64,000 nt of DNA, from contig NZ_BPFA01000018.1 of the NCBI RefSeq assembly GCF_019655055.1, positions 1 to 64,000 on the forward strand. Direction: 5' to 3'. Source of the DNA: Shewanella sp. MBTL60-112-B2 (GTDB taxonomy: Bacteria; Pseudomonadota; Gammaproteobacteria; Enterobacterales; Shewanellaceae). Numbering within the stretch: the first letter of the stretch is position 1; every line of letters starts with the position of its first letter. Shown piece by piece: positions 53,842-62,176 of the stretch. A model generated the notes under the pieces. It had not been told where the DNA came from. It did no database searches and saw only the letters and a list, made by a program, of their open reading frames with translations. Made by a program: the position numbers and the translations under genes.

Positions 53842-54273
53842 TTAAAGTGTCATATGCAGAATTGGAAAAGGTTTTCCCATATCATCAAGTGGTGAGCGAT
53901 AAACGACTTTGAAACCCATATGCTCGTAGAAGCCTACTGCCTGTGGGGTTTGTTCGTTTACATCGACTTTGGTTGCACCTAACTGCTCAATTGCGTATTG
54001 CAGCAGTACCTTACCAACACCTTGCCCTCTAGCCTCGTCTAAGATAAACAGCATTTCAACCTTCGAGTCGTAGATACCCACGAAACCTAAAATTGAATCA
54101 CTTTCATTTTTCACACATCTTAACGTGACAGCAGGAAAAGCCTGCTCAATGATAATGGGTTTAAAAAACTCGATATCTTCTTCTGTGATGAAGTCATGAG
54201 TTGCTCGGACTGAATTTTCCCAAACATTAAGCATTTCTGCGTAATTTTCAGGAAGCACATTTTCTACAATCAT
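53842..54273 (-). CDS. GNAT family acetyltransferase, YjaB-like
   Basis: A 143-residue acetyltransferase. The acetyl-CoA loop is LDEARGQGVGKVLLQYAIEQLGATKVDVNEQTPQAVGFYEHMGFKVVYRSPLDDMGKPFPILHM, which closely resembles E. coli YjaB. The start region ENVLPENYAEMLNVWENSVRATHDFI also fits. Its substrate is unknown. It is a single gene, convergent with the M23 peptidase gene. Confidence 0.9.
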   Translation of the reverse strand: MIVENVLPENYAEMLNVWENSVRATHDFITEEDIEFFKPIIIEQAFPAVTLRCVKNESDSILGFVGIYDSKVEMLFILDEARGQGVGKVLLQYAIEQLGATKVDVNEQTPQAVGFYEHMGFKVVYRSPLDDMGKPFPILHMTL

Positions 54274-54464
54274 CGTATTTTCTCTAAAGTTGACTGAAAT
54301 TCATGTGCAGCCGCGAGAGCGCATTCTAGCGGTTTTTAGTCGGAAATGTCTATAAATCACATAACGCCCTGTTAATGGGTAAAATAAATAACTACGACAC
54401 CCAGAATTGTGAATGCACGGTTCCTTTACTAGGCTTTAGTTATGGCTGAATAGAGGAGTTTGTT

Positions 54465-55445
54465 ATGCCAACCCCAAGAAAAGCATTAGTTAGCTTAGAA
54501 GATACGCCGTTTTATCATTGTATATCTCGCTGTGTTCGAAAGGCTTTTTTATGTGGTGTTGATAAGCATACAGGTCAATCCTATGAGCATAGGCGTGACT
54601 GGGTTGAGCTGCGATTGCTGCAGCTTGCAAAAGTGTTTGCCATTGATATCTGTGCGTTTGCGGTAATGAGCAATCATCTGCATCTTGTCTTGCGTATAGA
54701 TGCAGAATTAGCGAAGTCTTGGTCAGATATAGAGGTTGTTGCGCAATGGCAAAAACTGTTCAAAGGTGACAGCCTGAATCATAGTTTTGTTAAAGGTCAG
54801 CCACTTGAGACCTACCAGCAAGCCATCATCAATAAACGGGTAAAAGAGTATCGTATAAGGTTGATGGACATCTCGTGGTTTATGCGAGCGTTGAACGAAC
54901 CCATAGCCCGAAAGGCTAATGCGGAAGATAAGTGTAAAGGGCGCTTTTGGGAAGGCAGGTTTAAGTCTCAAGCACTGCTTGATGAGGCCGCAGTTTTGGC
55001 CTGTATGGCCTATGTTGACTTGAACCCTATTCGAGTAAAGATGGCTGATTCAGCAGCAACCTCAGATTTTACGAGTATTCAATTACGTATAAAAGCAGCG
55101 GTGAAGGGGAAGCAACCCGAACCGTTACTGCCTTTTGTGGGAAATGAACATCAAGACATGCCCAAAGGGTTGATGTTTAATGCTAAAGATTACCTTCAAC
55201 TGATTGATGATACGGGCCATATTCAACGGCATGATAAAAGAGGGGTTATCAGTCAGTCCTCAAGGCAACTGCTGCATCGTTTGAATATTCCTGTTGAAAA
55301 CTGGCTTAAAATGACTGCTGAGTTCACAACAATCTTCAAAGGTCCTGTTGGTAACACACAAGAGTTAACAGCTTATTGTGAACATCTTGATCGTAAGCGA
55401 CGACAAGGCGCCGCCAATTGTCACCGCTGGCTAGATTGTAGTTAG
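54465..55445 (+). CDS. REP-associated tyrosine transposase (Y1/HUH family)
   Basis: A 326-residue transposase of the IS200-like Y1 superfamily. The HUH metal motif is in FAVMSNHLHLVLRI, and ACMAYVDLNPIRVKMA and EDKCKGRFWEGRFKSQALL are the usual RayT blocks. These domesticated enzymes process REP palindromes rather than carry an insertion sequence. The N-terminus MPTPRKALVSLEDTPFYHCISRCVRKAFLCG is the form common in Shewanella and Vibrio. GAGGAG precedes the ATG. No terminal repeats typical of IS200 were found, but a 16-bp palindrome and overlapping hairpins lie directly downstream. Confidence 0.9.
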   Translation: MPTPRKALVSLEDTPFYHCISRCVRKAFLCGVDKHTGQSYEHRRDWVELRLLQLAKVFAIDICAFAVMSNHLHLVLRIDAELAKSWSDIEVVAQWQKLFKGDSLNHSFVKGQPLETYQQAIINKRVKEYRIRLMDISWFMRALNEPIARKANAEDKCKGRFWEGRFKSQALLDEAAVLACMAYVDLNPIRVKMADSAATSDFTSIQLRIKAAVKGKQPEPLLPFVGNEHQDMPKGLMFNAKDYLQLIDDTGHIQRHDKRGVISQSSRQLLHRLNIPVENWLKMTAEFTTIFKGPVGNTQELTAYCEHLDRKRRQGAANCHRWLDCS

Positions 55446-55476
55446 CCTACTTAAACTCTCCCTCATTTTTTCATGA

Positions 55477-55600
55477 CCAAACATATGTTTGGCATTTCTG
55501 CTGTATGAAATTCACTTTAGTTACCGATAGTTTCCTCGTCAACCATGTTCTGCTCGTGCTAGCGTGATTATGCGACAGCTATGGGCTGTCTCGATGAGAC
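55477..55600. repeat. Palindromes downstream of the REP-type transposase
   Basis: CCAAACATATGTTTGG (55477-55492) is a perfect 16-bp palindrome. GACAGC/GCTGTC (55574-55590) and GTCTC/GAGAC (55588-55600) are overlapping hairpins. They could be targets of the adjacent transposase, or terminators. Whether they recur elsewhere in the genome cannot be seen. Confidence 0.45.
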
Positions 55601-55704
55601 GGAAACGACCGAGCTCAATGTCGAGTTAAAGCTGCCAGTGCAGTGAATAATTTTGGGTGTCTTAGTTAAAAAGAATGTAACCCGCCTTCATTCAAAGGCT
55701 GAAT

Positions 55705-56106
55705 CTAAGCTTGTTTACGTTGCTGGACTTTCATCGCACATAAACAAGCTTTACCACGAAGAGCAGGGCAACTTTTACAGGGCTTACTCTTATGGGGGCG
55801 ATATAAGTTTGCTGGAATTGGTGAGCGGGCTTTGCCACTGCGGCTTACAAATATAGGCGCATTCGCGACAGCATCATTCGCGGGAGTGAGTTGAGTATAA
55901 GCCGAAAATTGATTAATCTTGGCTTCAATCTGCTTAAGCTTTAGCTGGCGTTTGATGATTTTCAAACGATATTTACACAGCTTTGCTGCACGCTTTTTGA
56001 GGGATATTTCGCACTCTTTTAGCTGAGTGTAATGATTAAGTTTTTGCTGGTATTTAGCCAGCTTTCGGCGACATTTCTGCTGCTTCTTAGTTAACTCTTC
56101 GCTCAT
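55705..56106 (-). CDS. Small Lys-rich, Cys-containing hypothetical protein
   Basis: A 133-residue basic protein that I do not recognise. Residues 1-70 form a Lys/Gln/Leu-rich helical coiled coil (TKKQQKCRRKLAKYQQKLNHY). The C-terminus carries a cysteine cluster, CKSCPALRGKACLCAMK, that could bind a metal. There is no signal peptide. A near-consensus Fur box lies 82 bases upstream of the start, so iron-dependent control is likely. No iron-uptake gene is adjacent. The ribosome site (GAGTGAAG) is weak to moderate. Confidence 0.6.
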   Translation of the reverse strand: MSEELTKKQQKCRRKLAKYQQKLNHYTQLKECEISLKKRAAKLCKYRLKIIKRQLKLKQIEAKINQFSAYTQLTPANDAVANAPIFVSRSGKARSPIPANLYRPHKSKPCKSCPALRGKACLCAMKVQQRKQA

Positions 56107-56187
56107 TAGTCTTCACTCATCATCGAATACTCGAAAGTTGCGCTAGTGCCTATTTGTTCAATGGCTTAGAGTGTAATCTAAAATAAG

Positions 56188-56206
56188 GCTAATGAAAATC
56201 ATTATC
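56188..56206. promoter_or_regulatory. Fur box upstream of the small Cys-rich gene
   Basis: GCTAATGAAAATCATTATC matches the 19-bp Fur consensus GATAATGATAATCATTATC at 17 positions. It lies between the start of the leftward gene at 56106 and the end of the gene at 56281, and so can only control the former. Confidence 0.75.
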
Positions 56207-56280
56207 GTTAGCATTTGATGCAAGTATTTAGATTTTAAGTGCGGGCAGCGTTAGCTGATTATCTATGCTGGCTGTTCGAA

Positions 56281-56787
56281 TTAACTATAGGGATTCTTAC
56301 CCGCATCAATTAAGGTCAGTAGTAACCTTAATTCGAATTCCAGTTGATGGTAATCACCGTCCATATGGCAGCAAAGCTGATAAAAGGCTTTGTTATGATC
56401 TTTCTCTTTTAAATGAGCTAGTTCGTGCACCACCACCATTCGCAGTAGGCCTTCAGGTACTTTTTTAAGCCGTGAAGAGATGCGGATTTCATTCTTAGCT
56501 TTGATTTTTGCCCCTTGTTTACGAGCAACATAAGAATGCAGGCCTAGTGCTTGATGACTTAGGGATATTTTGTCATCAAAGATCACTTTAGACAGTGGTT
56601 GTGATTTACGTAAATACTGATTTTTTATCTCAATGGTGTAGTCGTAAAGCGCTTTATCTGTGCGAACTGAGTGGATCTGCGGGTGACGTTTAAGCAGGAA
56701 TTGTCCGAGCTGGTCTTGAGCTATTAGGCTTTGTACTTGGTCTTGGATATCGCTTGAATAGCCGGCGAGGTATTTGAGTGGTTGCAT
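56281..56787 (-). CDS. YgjP-like metallopeptidase-domain protein
   Basis: A 168-residue protein of the DUF45/YgjP (M48-related) family. The zinc motif is VVVHELAHLKEKDHNKAFYQLC, with His121, Glu122 and His125 followed by His131. The opening helix and KAKNEIRISSRLKKVPEGLLRM are family-typical. Function is uncertain: YgjP has been described as a putative protease, and related domains are fused to helicases. It is transcribed alone. Confidence 0.85.
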   Translation of the reverse strand: MQPLKYLAGYSSDIQDQVQSLIAQDQLGQFLLKRHPQIHSVRTDKALYDYTIEIKNQYLRKSQPLSKVIFDDKISLSHQALGLHSYVARKQGAKIKAKNEIRISSRLKKVPEGLLRMVVVHELAHLKEKDHNKAFYQLCCHMDGDYHQLEFELRLLLTLIDAGKNPYS

Positions 56788-56959
56788 GCTGTACTTATTT
56801 TAAGGTATTGGTTCTAGAATATTGTCTTTAAGCTAACTTATTCAATAATTAACTTTTAGAATTCGCTTCCAATAGACCGCTTTCTAATAGATAGCTATTT
56901 CTTCTAATAGATAGCTTCCAAATAGATAGCTTTCGAATATAGATTTAAAGATATAAAAA

Positions 56960-56978
56960 GGGCGCTCAAAGTGCGCCC
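56960..56978 (-). terminator. Terminator of the DUF3010 gene
   Basis: GGGCGC and GCGCCC pair. Read on the minus strand the stem is followed by TTTTTATAT, 28 bases after the stop. Confidence 0.8.
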
Positions 56979-57005
56979 ATTAATCTCTACTCGTTGCTGA
57001 TAAAG

Positions 57006-57449
57006 TTACTCTTCGTCAGTCTTGTAGATAGTAATGTTGTGGAAGGCATAAGCTGCTTCAAATGCGCTCTTTTGGAAACGCTTAAGATCTAGACCTTCAA
57101 AATCTACTTGTGGAGGATTACGCTTTAGCTGCTCTTTAATTGCAACTGGCGACACAATTGATACCGCAACAGGTAAGATTTGGATCAATGCTTCTAGTTT
57201 AAAGCTTGTTACGCTACCTGCGCCTTTACCTTTTTGATCACGTTGGATAATAACAATCTCATCAACGCGGTAGTCTTCAATCAGCTTACCGAATGCGAAG
57301 TGAAAATCACGCATAGTTTCGGTGCTTTCAGAGTTTGAAATCGCGAACGACTTTTGACGGCAATCCGGCACGTTATAAGTTTCGCCTTCATAACTTAATA
57401 AACTGATGATGGCTTCGCCACCTTTTAACTCTACGCCACAAACTCTCAT
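57006..57449 (-). CDS. DUF3010 family protein
   Basis: A 147-residue protein of the DUF3010 family, found in Shewanella, Vibrio and relatives. MRVCGVELKGGEAIISLL and DEIVIIQRDQKGKGAGSVTSFKLEALIQ suggest an RNase H/RuvC-like fold; the catalytic set is not complete enough to claim nuclease activity. A probable promoter read leftward is CTGACC-17-TACAAT. The -35 lies inside the first unit of the 161-bp tandem array and the -10 at its edge. The gene has its own terminator. Confidence 0.85.
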   Translation of the reverse strand: MRVCGVELKGGEAIISLLSYEGETYNVPDCRQKSFAISNSESTETMRDFHFAFGKLIEDYRVDEIVIIQRDQKGKGAGSVTSFKLEALIQILPVAVSIVSPVAIKEQLKRNPPQVDFEGLDLKRFQKSAFEAAYAFHNITIYKTDEE

Positions 57450-57482
57450 GATAAACCTTAAAAAAACAATATTGGGCGTATT

Positions 57483-58021
57483 GTAGCGCTATTTATCGAA
57501 ATGGTCAGCGTTTTAATGTGCTTTCTGGCGCGATTCAAATAACTTTTGGCTATAGTGAGCCCTTCAGCCAGTGTAACGAGTTTGCTAGCCATGCTTGTTA
57601 ACTCGTTTTAGCACTGTAACAGCGATATTTGAGTTGTATATTGGTAGCGCTATTTATCGAAATGGTCAGCGTTTTAATGTGCTTTCTGGCGCGATTCAAA
57701 TAACTTTTGGCTATAGTGAGCCCTTCAGCCAGTGTAACGAGTTTGCTAGTCATGCCTGTTAACTCGTTTTAGCAATGTAACAGCGATATTTGAGTTGTAA
57801 ATTGGTAGCGCTATTTATCGAAATGGTCAGCGTTTTAATGTGCTTTCTGACGCGATTCAAATAACTTTTGGCTATAGTGAGCCCTTCAGCCAGTGTAACG
57901 AGTTTGCTAGTCATGCCTGTTAACTCGTTTTAGCAATGTAACAGCGTTATTTGAGTTGTAAATTGGTAGCGCTATTTACCGAAATGGTCAGCGTTTTAAT
58001 GTGCTTTCTGGCGTATTCAAA
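57483..58021. repeat. 161-bp tandem repeat array, three and one third copies
   Basis: Units begin at 57483, 57644, 57805 and 57966 with GTAGCGCTATTTA; the spacing is exactly 161 each time, and the last unit breaks off near 58021. Copies differ at only a few positions (for example GCCATGCTTGTT against GTCATGCCTGTT). Each unit includes the AACGAG and CTCGTT inverted pair. It lies between the DUF3010 promoter side and the DEAD-box gene's 3' end. It codes for nothing I can support. Confidence 0.95.
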
Positions 58022-58149
58022 TCAATGTTTACGATGAAGTGATTAATAAGAAATTTGGCTGCTATCAACCTGAATGATTGTTTTGCAAGCAAAGGGCGTT
58101 AAAGCGAGAGATAGTGATTGGTATTACTTACAAAACCGCCCATAAAGAC

Positions 58150-58182
58150 AAAAGCCGCGGTGAGATGGCTCACTGCGGCTTT
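58150..58182 (-). terminator. Terminator of the DEAD-box helicase gene
   Basis: AAAGCCGC-GTGAG and CTCAC-GCGGCTTT form a long stem around ATGG, 35 bases beyond the leftward stop at 58217. Confidence 0.85.
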
Positions 58183-58216
58183 CAATATTAAGCATGTTTC
58201 CGATAAAGTTTATCGC

Positions 58217-59563
58217 TTAATCTTCTGGGGTGTCTTGTAGCTTAGCTTTTGGTTTTCTAAGCATTGGCGCGTCACCAACATCAACACCAGTAGCAAAACG
58301 TCTATCACGATTTGAGGCTGCTTTAGCGGCTGTCTTTTTCTTAGCGCTAGCGGCTTTCTTTTTCGCTACCGCAGCAGGCTTGGCTTTTTTCTTAGCTGGC
58401 GCTTTTGCTTTAAGGCCACAGAACTTAGCTTTAAGACCTTCAAGTTCGCTAAAACTAAACGTCTTATTCAAGAAGGTTTGCACTTGGGTAAAGTTAACCC
58501 AGTCTTTTGGCCCAACAAGTGAAATCGCATCGCCTTTTGCACCCGCGCGTCCAGTACGGCCGATACGGTGTACATATTCTTCAGCAAACTTAGGCATATC
58601 AAAGTTAATAACCAATGACACGTTTAATAGATCGAGTCCGCGAGAGGCAACATCTGTAGTCACTAGAATTTGCTGCAAACCACGGCTAAATTCATCCATG
58701 ATTTGGTTACGAGCGTTTTGCTTTAGCTCACCACTTAACGAGGCCGTTTTAAAGCCGTCATCGGCTAGTTTCTTCGCTAAGCGATCGGTATCTTGTCTGG
58801 TTGCAGTAAAGATAATAATCTGCTTTTGCTGCTCTTCTTTCAAAATACGAGTCAGTAGCGCTTCTTTATGATCTAAATGATCACACAAGAAGATACGCTG
58901 AGTAATGTCTTTATGCTCTAAGTTACCCGCGCCAATTGCTACATGTTCAGGGAATTTTAGTAGTTCGTTAGCAATGTCGTTTACATCACCATGATCTAAC
59001 GTCGCTGAGAACATCAAAGTTTGACGGCGCTTATGATCCGCTGCTGCGTTAATCATCTTTAGCTGCTCGGCAAAGCCAAGATCTAGCATTCGGTCTGCTT
59101 CATCTAAAATAAGCAGTTCAAGACCATTAAGGTGCAGATGATGCTGTTTTAGGTGGTCAGCTAAGCGGCCTGGTGTTGCCACAACAAAATGTGGATCACG
59201 AGCTAAGGCTTTAGCTTGATCATTAAAGTTCTCACCACCGAGAATTTTGGTCGCCTTGAATTGAGTGTTGGCAACTAAAAGTCGAAGTTGGCTGTACACT
59301 TGAGTCGCTAGTTCGCGGGTCGGTAATAGAATGACCACGCGCGGATCGCGTTTACTCAATGCTTTACACGAAATCAGTCTTTGCATCGCCGGCAATAAAA
59401 AGGCTAATGTTTTACCTGAGCCTGTTTTAGAAGACGCCATTAGGTCTTTGCCTGCTAGGGCTACAGGAATGGCTTGCTCCTGGATCTCTGTTGGGGTGTC
59501 AATGCCCATGTGCTTAAGACTCTGTAACAGACGTTGATCCAGTGCGAAATCGGTAAATTGCAA
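58217..59563 (-). CDS. DEAD-box ATP-dependent RNA helicase
   Basis: A 448-residue RNA helicase. Motifs run in order: F-aromatic and Q motif (PTEIQEQAIP, Gln28), SKTGSGKT (45-52), PTRELA, TPGRLADH, DEAD (154-157), SATL, and HRIGRTGRAGAKG. A C-terminal Lys/Ala-rich tail from about 385 (KAKAPAKKKAKPAAVAKKKAASAKKK) probably binds RNA. It resembles the RhlE/SrmB-like set, but I cannot name the subfamily. Likely roles are ribosome assembly or mRNA decay. It is transcribed alone. Confidence 0.93.
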   Translation of the reverse strand: MQFTDFALDQRLLQSLKHMGIDTPTEIQEQAIPVALAGKDLMASSKTGSGKTLAFLLPAMQRLISCKALSKRDPRVVILLPTRELATQVYSQLRLLVANTQFKATKILGGENFNDQAKALARDPHFVVATPGRLADHLKQHHLHLNGLELLILDEADRMLDLGFAEQLKMINAAADHKRRQTLMFSATLDHGDVNDIANELLKFPEHVAIGAGNLEHKDITQRIFLCDHLDHKEALLTRILKEEQQKQIIIFTATRQDTDRLAKKLADDGFKTASLSGELKQNARNQIMDEFSRGLQQILVTTDVASRGLDLLNVSLVINFDMPKFAEEYVHRIGRTGRAGAKGDAISLVGPKDWVNFTQVQTFLNKTFSFSELEGLKAKFCGLKAKAPAKKKAKPAAVAKKKAASAKKKTAAKAASNRDRRFATGVDVGDAPMLRKPKAKLQDTPED

Positions 59564-59823
59564 AGGTGTACTCCATAAATGATACGACCGCGTATTATAA
59601 CCTACAGATTTAGCAATGCGCTACGAATACCCATCAACTTTGTTCTTCAAATGCAGATAAATCTGCTAAAATGCCCCACTTCCTAGGGGGAACCTTCGTT
59701 TAATGTCATTAGAGATCCACTTACCTTACTAATTCGAATGGTTTTTTAACAATTGATTTAAGGCTCTTTGGTTATCACTGCTAAAGAGTCTATTTTAAAG
59801 CCGACCAATGGAGTCATTTTAGC
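59564..59823. other. Divergent intergenic region before the patatin gene
   Basis: It contains hairpin-forming GCAGAT/ATCTGC (about 59654-59667) and CCCC/GGGG (about 59674-59689). A CTAAAATGCCCC element resembling a promoter lies between them. The ribosome site GGAG is 11 bases before the GTG start. No gene is seen. Confidence 0.35.
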
Positions 59824-60810
59824 GTGTCTACAAACAAACATTCAGTGCGAATAGGCTTAGCGTTAGGCAGCGGAGCTGCAAAAGGTTGGGCGCATATTGG
59901 TGTATTAAACGGCCTAGCCAAAATGGGGATCTACCCCGATAAGATTGCAGGCTGCTCTATTGGTGCATTAGTTGGTGCGGCTTACGCTAATGATCACCTA
60001 GAAGAACTAGAGGATTGGGTTCGTAGTTTTAGCAGTTGGGATGTGCTCGGGCTGATGGATCTAAGCTGGGGCCGTGGCGGATTAATTGGCGGTGAGCGAG
60101 TGTTTGACGTCCTGCAAAAGCGCATTGGCGATATGCAGATAGAAGATTTGAAAAAACCGTTTGCAGCCGTTGCTACCGACCTTTATTCAGGTCAGGAAAT
60201 TTGGTTCAGAGAAGGGGATTTACGTAATGCAGTGCGTGCGTCTTGTTCCATGCCGGGCATTTTGCCTCCGGTTAAGGTGGGAGAACGTTGGTTGGTTGAC
60301 GGTGCTGTAGTTAACCCGGTTCCGGTTTCAGTTAGCCGTGCCATGGGAGTCGATTTAGTTATCGCGGTCGACCTACATGGGCTGCGTCGTGGTCGTATGC
60401 AAGTACTGCCCGTTAGTATGAAGAGCCATAAGCCAACTAAGCAACAAGTTCAAGAAGCGGAGCAGCATCAAGATAAAGGCTTTACCGACTTGTTAGCTAG
60501 AGGCCGAGATTATATTACGGGCTTAACGGATAAATTCTCTTTAGGCCATAAAGCGGGCACGCCGCATAATCCTAACCCTGGTATGCTAGCGGTTATGCAT
60601 CAATCGATGGAAATTTTAGAACATCGTCATAAGAGAGCACGTTTAATGGGCGATCCACCAGATATCTGTATTGTGCCAGATATGGGGGATATCGGAACCA
60701 TGGAGTTTCATCGTGCTGAAGAAGCGATTGCAGCGGGTGAAGCGGCTGTTGAACAAGTCGCGCATCTTATTGAAGCAGCTCTGGCACAGCATTCGCCTGA
60801 GAGAGCTTAA
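59824..60810 (+). CDS. Patatin-like phospholipase, RssA-like
   Basis: A 328-residue patatin-family serine hydrolase. The oxyanion loop is GSGAAKG (15-21), the nucleophile elbow Gly43-Cys-Ser45-Ile-Gly47 and the catalytic dyad Asp in DGA (159-161). The C-terminal half carries a conserved extension beyond the catalytic core, as in RssA. It lacks a signal peptide, so it acts inside the cell, presumably on phospholipids or lysophospholipids. The start is GTG, with GGAG upstream. RssA of E. coli lies beside rssB; that neighbour is not here. Confidence 0.9.
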   Translation: MSTNKHSVRIGLALGSGAAKGWAHIGVLNGLAKMGIYPDKIAGCSIGALVGAAYANDHLEELEDWVRSFSSWDVLGLMDLSWGRGGLIGGERVFDVLQKRIGDMQIEDLKKPFAAVATDLYSGQEIWFREGDLRNAVRASCSMPGILPPVKVGERWLVDGAVVNPVPVSVSRAMGVDLVIAVDLHGLRRGRMQVLPVSMKSHKPTKQQVQEAEQHQDKGFTDLLARGRDYITGLTDKFSLGHKAGTPHNPNPGMLAVMHQSMEILEHRHKRARLMGDPPDICIVPDMGDIGTMEFHRAEEAIAAGEAAVEQVAHLIEAALAQHSPERA

Positions 60811-60904
60811 CACCCATCAATATCATCTCTGGCTACTTAGTCCATTTTCAGTAAACCAGAGCCAGATGTGTACAGCTATATATAGCTAGGGTGAAATTCA
60901 TACG

Positions 60905-60935
60905 CAATAAAGGCGCTTTTTGCGCCTTTATTGTG
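60905..60935. terminator. Bidirectional terminator
   Basis: CAATAAAGGCGC and GCGCCTTTATTG pair around TTTTT between convergent genes. Confidence 0.9.
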
Positions 60936-60996
60936 TTTATAGCTTGTTAGATAAGCTTTCTAGTAATCAGTTAGCTGTGGGCAGCCTTAGATTACA

Positions 60997-61995
60997 CTAA
61001 GCAAGCTTCACTACCATTTTGCCGCGGTTTTTACCTTCAAATAGTCCAATAAACGCATCAGGAGCGTTTTCTAAACCTTCATAGATAGTTTGCTCTGCTT
61101 GCACCTTACCTTCAGCAAGCCATTGTCCCATCTGCGCCGCAAATTGGGGATAGTGATCCCAATGTTCAAACACGATAAAACCTTCAATTTTTAATTTTTT
61201 GATAATGATCTGGGCAAGATTACTCGGTCCAGGAGTCGGGGCTGTGTCGTTGTACTGAGCTATCATGCCGCAAACGGCAATTCGGCCGTGATCTTTCATA
61301 TGGTTCAGCGCTGCGCTGAGATGCTCACCGCCAACATTTTCAAAATAGACGTCAATACCTTCAGGCGCGGCGTGAGCCAGCGCGGCGTCTAAGTTGCCAC
61401 AAGTCTTGTAGTTAATCACGGCATCCACACCCAGTGAGCTTAGGTATTGAGCTTTTTCATCAGAGCCAACAGAGGCTACAACCCGCGCTCCCATGAGCTT
61501 ACCAATCTGTGCCACTACACTGCCAACAGCACCTGATGCTGCGGAAACAAACAGGGTTTCACCGGCTTTCAACTCTGCAATACGATTAAGACCAGTCCAG
61601 GCGGTCATACCTGGCATACCTAGAACCCCCAGGAAATGCGATTCAGAAATGGCTGTTTTAGGTAAAACGGTGATCTCTACACCGTCACTAACAAAGTGGC
61701 TGCGCCAGCCAAACATACTGCTGACCTTACTGCCGACAGGAAAGTTAGGGTTAAGTGATTCAATGACTTCACCTATTGCGCCGCCTTCTAACACTTTACC
61801 TATCTCAAAAGGTGCAATGTAACTTTTTCTGTCAATCATACGGCCGCGCATATAAGGGTCGACAGACATCCACACGTTTTTGACCAAGAACTCGCCTTGT
61901 TTTATTGGGGAGAGAGTCCCTTCTGCCAGCGAAAAATTGTCGGCGATAGGCATGCCTTCTGGACGAGAGTTCAATTGAATTTCTTGGATATTCAT
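60997..61995 (-). CDS. NADPH-dependent oxidoreductase, CurA/YncB-like (MDR family)
   Basis: A 332-residue zinc-free medium-chain dehydrogenase of the leukotriene B4 dehydrogenase subgroup. Markers are the opening SRPEGMPIADNFSL, VDPYMRGRM, GMPGMTAWTGL, the Rossmann-type AASGAVGSVVAQIGKLMGARVV and FENVGGEHL. E. coli CurA and related enzymes reduce the double bond of enones such as curcumin. It is divergent from a MarR/OhrR-like regulator across a region with repeated operator-like motifs, so it is probably induced by reactive electrophiles or peroxides. Confidence 0.92.
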   Translation of the reverse strand: MNIQEIQLNSRPEGMPIADNFSLAEGTLSPIKQGEFLVKNVWMSVDPYMRGRMIDRKSYIAPFEIGKVLEGGAIGEVIESLNPNFPVGSKVSSMFGWRSHFVSDGVEITVLPKTAISESHFLGVLGMPGMTAWTGLNRIAELKAGETLFVSAASGAVGSVVAQIGKLMGARVVASVGSDEKAQYLSSLGVDAVINYKTCGNLDAALAHAAPEGIDVYFENVGGEHLSAALNHMKDHGRIAVCGMIAQYNDTAPTPGPSNLAQIIIKKLKIEGFIVFEHWDHYPQFAAQMGQWLAEGKVQAEQTIYEGLENAPDAFIGLFEGKNRGKMVVKLA

Positions 61996-62013
61996 GTCAT
62001 TCCTTAATTTGTT

Positions 62014-62115
62014 TTGTGCGCAAAGTAATTGTCAGTATCATAGGCAGGTAAAATTGAATTTGCAAATACTTTGCGCGCAAAACAATTGCGTGCAAATTAC
62101 TTGTGCTCAATCTAG
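62014..62115. promoter_or_regulatory. Operator-like 15-nt repeat array between curA-like and marR-like genes
   Basis: TTGTGCGCAAAGTAATTG at 62014, TTGCGCGCAAAACAATTG at 62071, TTGCGTGCAAATTACTTG at 62086 and TTGTGCTCAATCTAG at 62101 are versions of one motif. The last three are spaced exactly 15 bases apart. TTTGCGCGCAAA is itself palindromic. The position suits auto-regulation by the MarR-family protein and control of the divergent oxidoreductase. Confidence 0.6.
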
Positions 62116-62176
62116 TTTTAAGTTTGGATGTAAGTTAATATTATCGATATTCCTGACTTGCCTAAGCTTAGTATCT

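Noticed and set aside
55653..55856. Plus-strand frame over the small Lys/Cys-rich gene
   Set aside because: The opposite strand has a longer frame with consistent composition and a Fur-box promoter.
57483..58021. CRISPR array
   Set aside because: The repeat unit is 161 bases and directly abutting, with no spacers; this is a plain tandem repeat.
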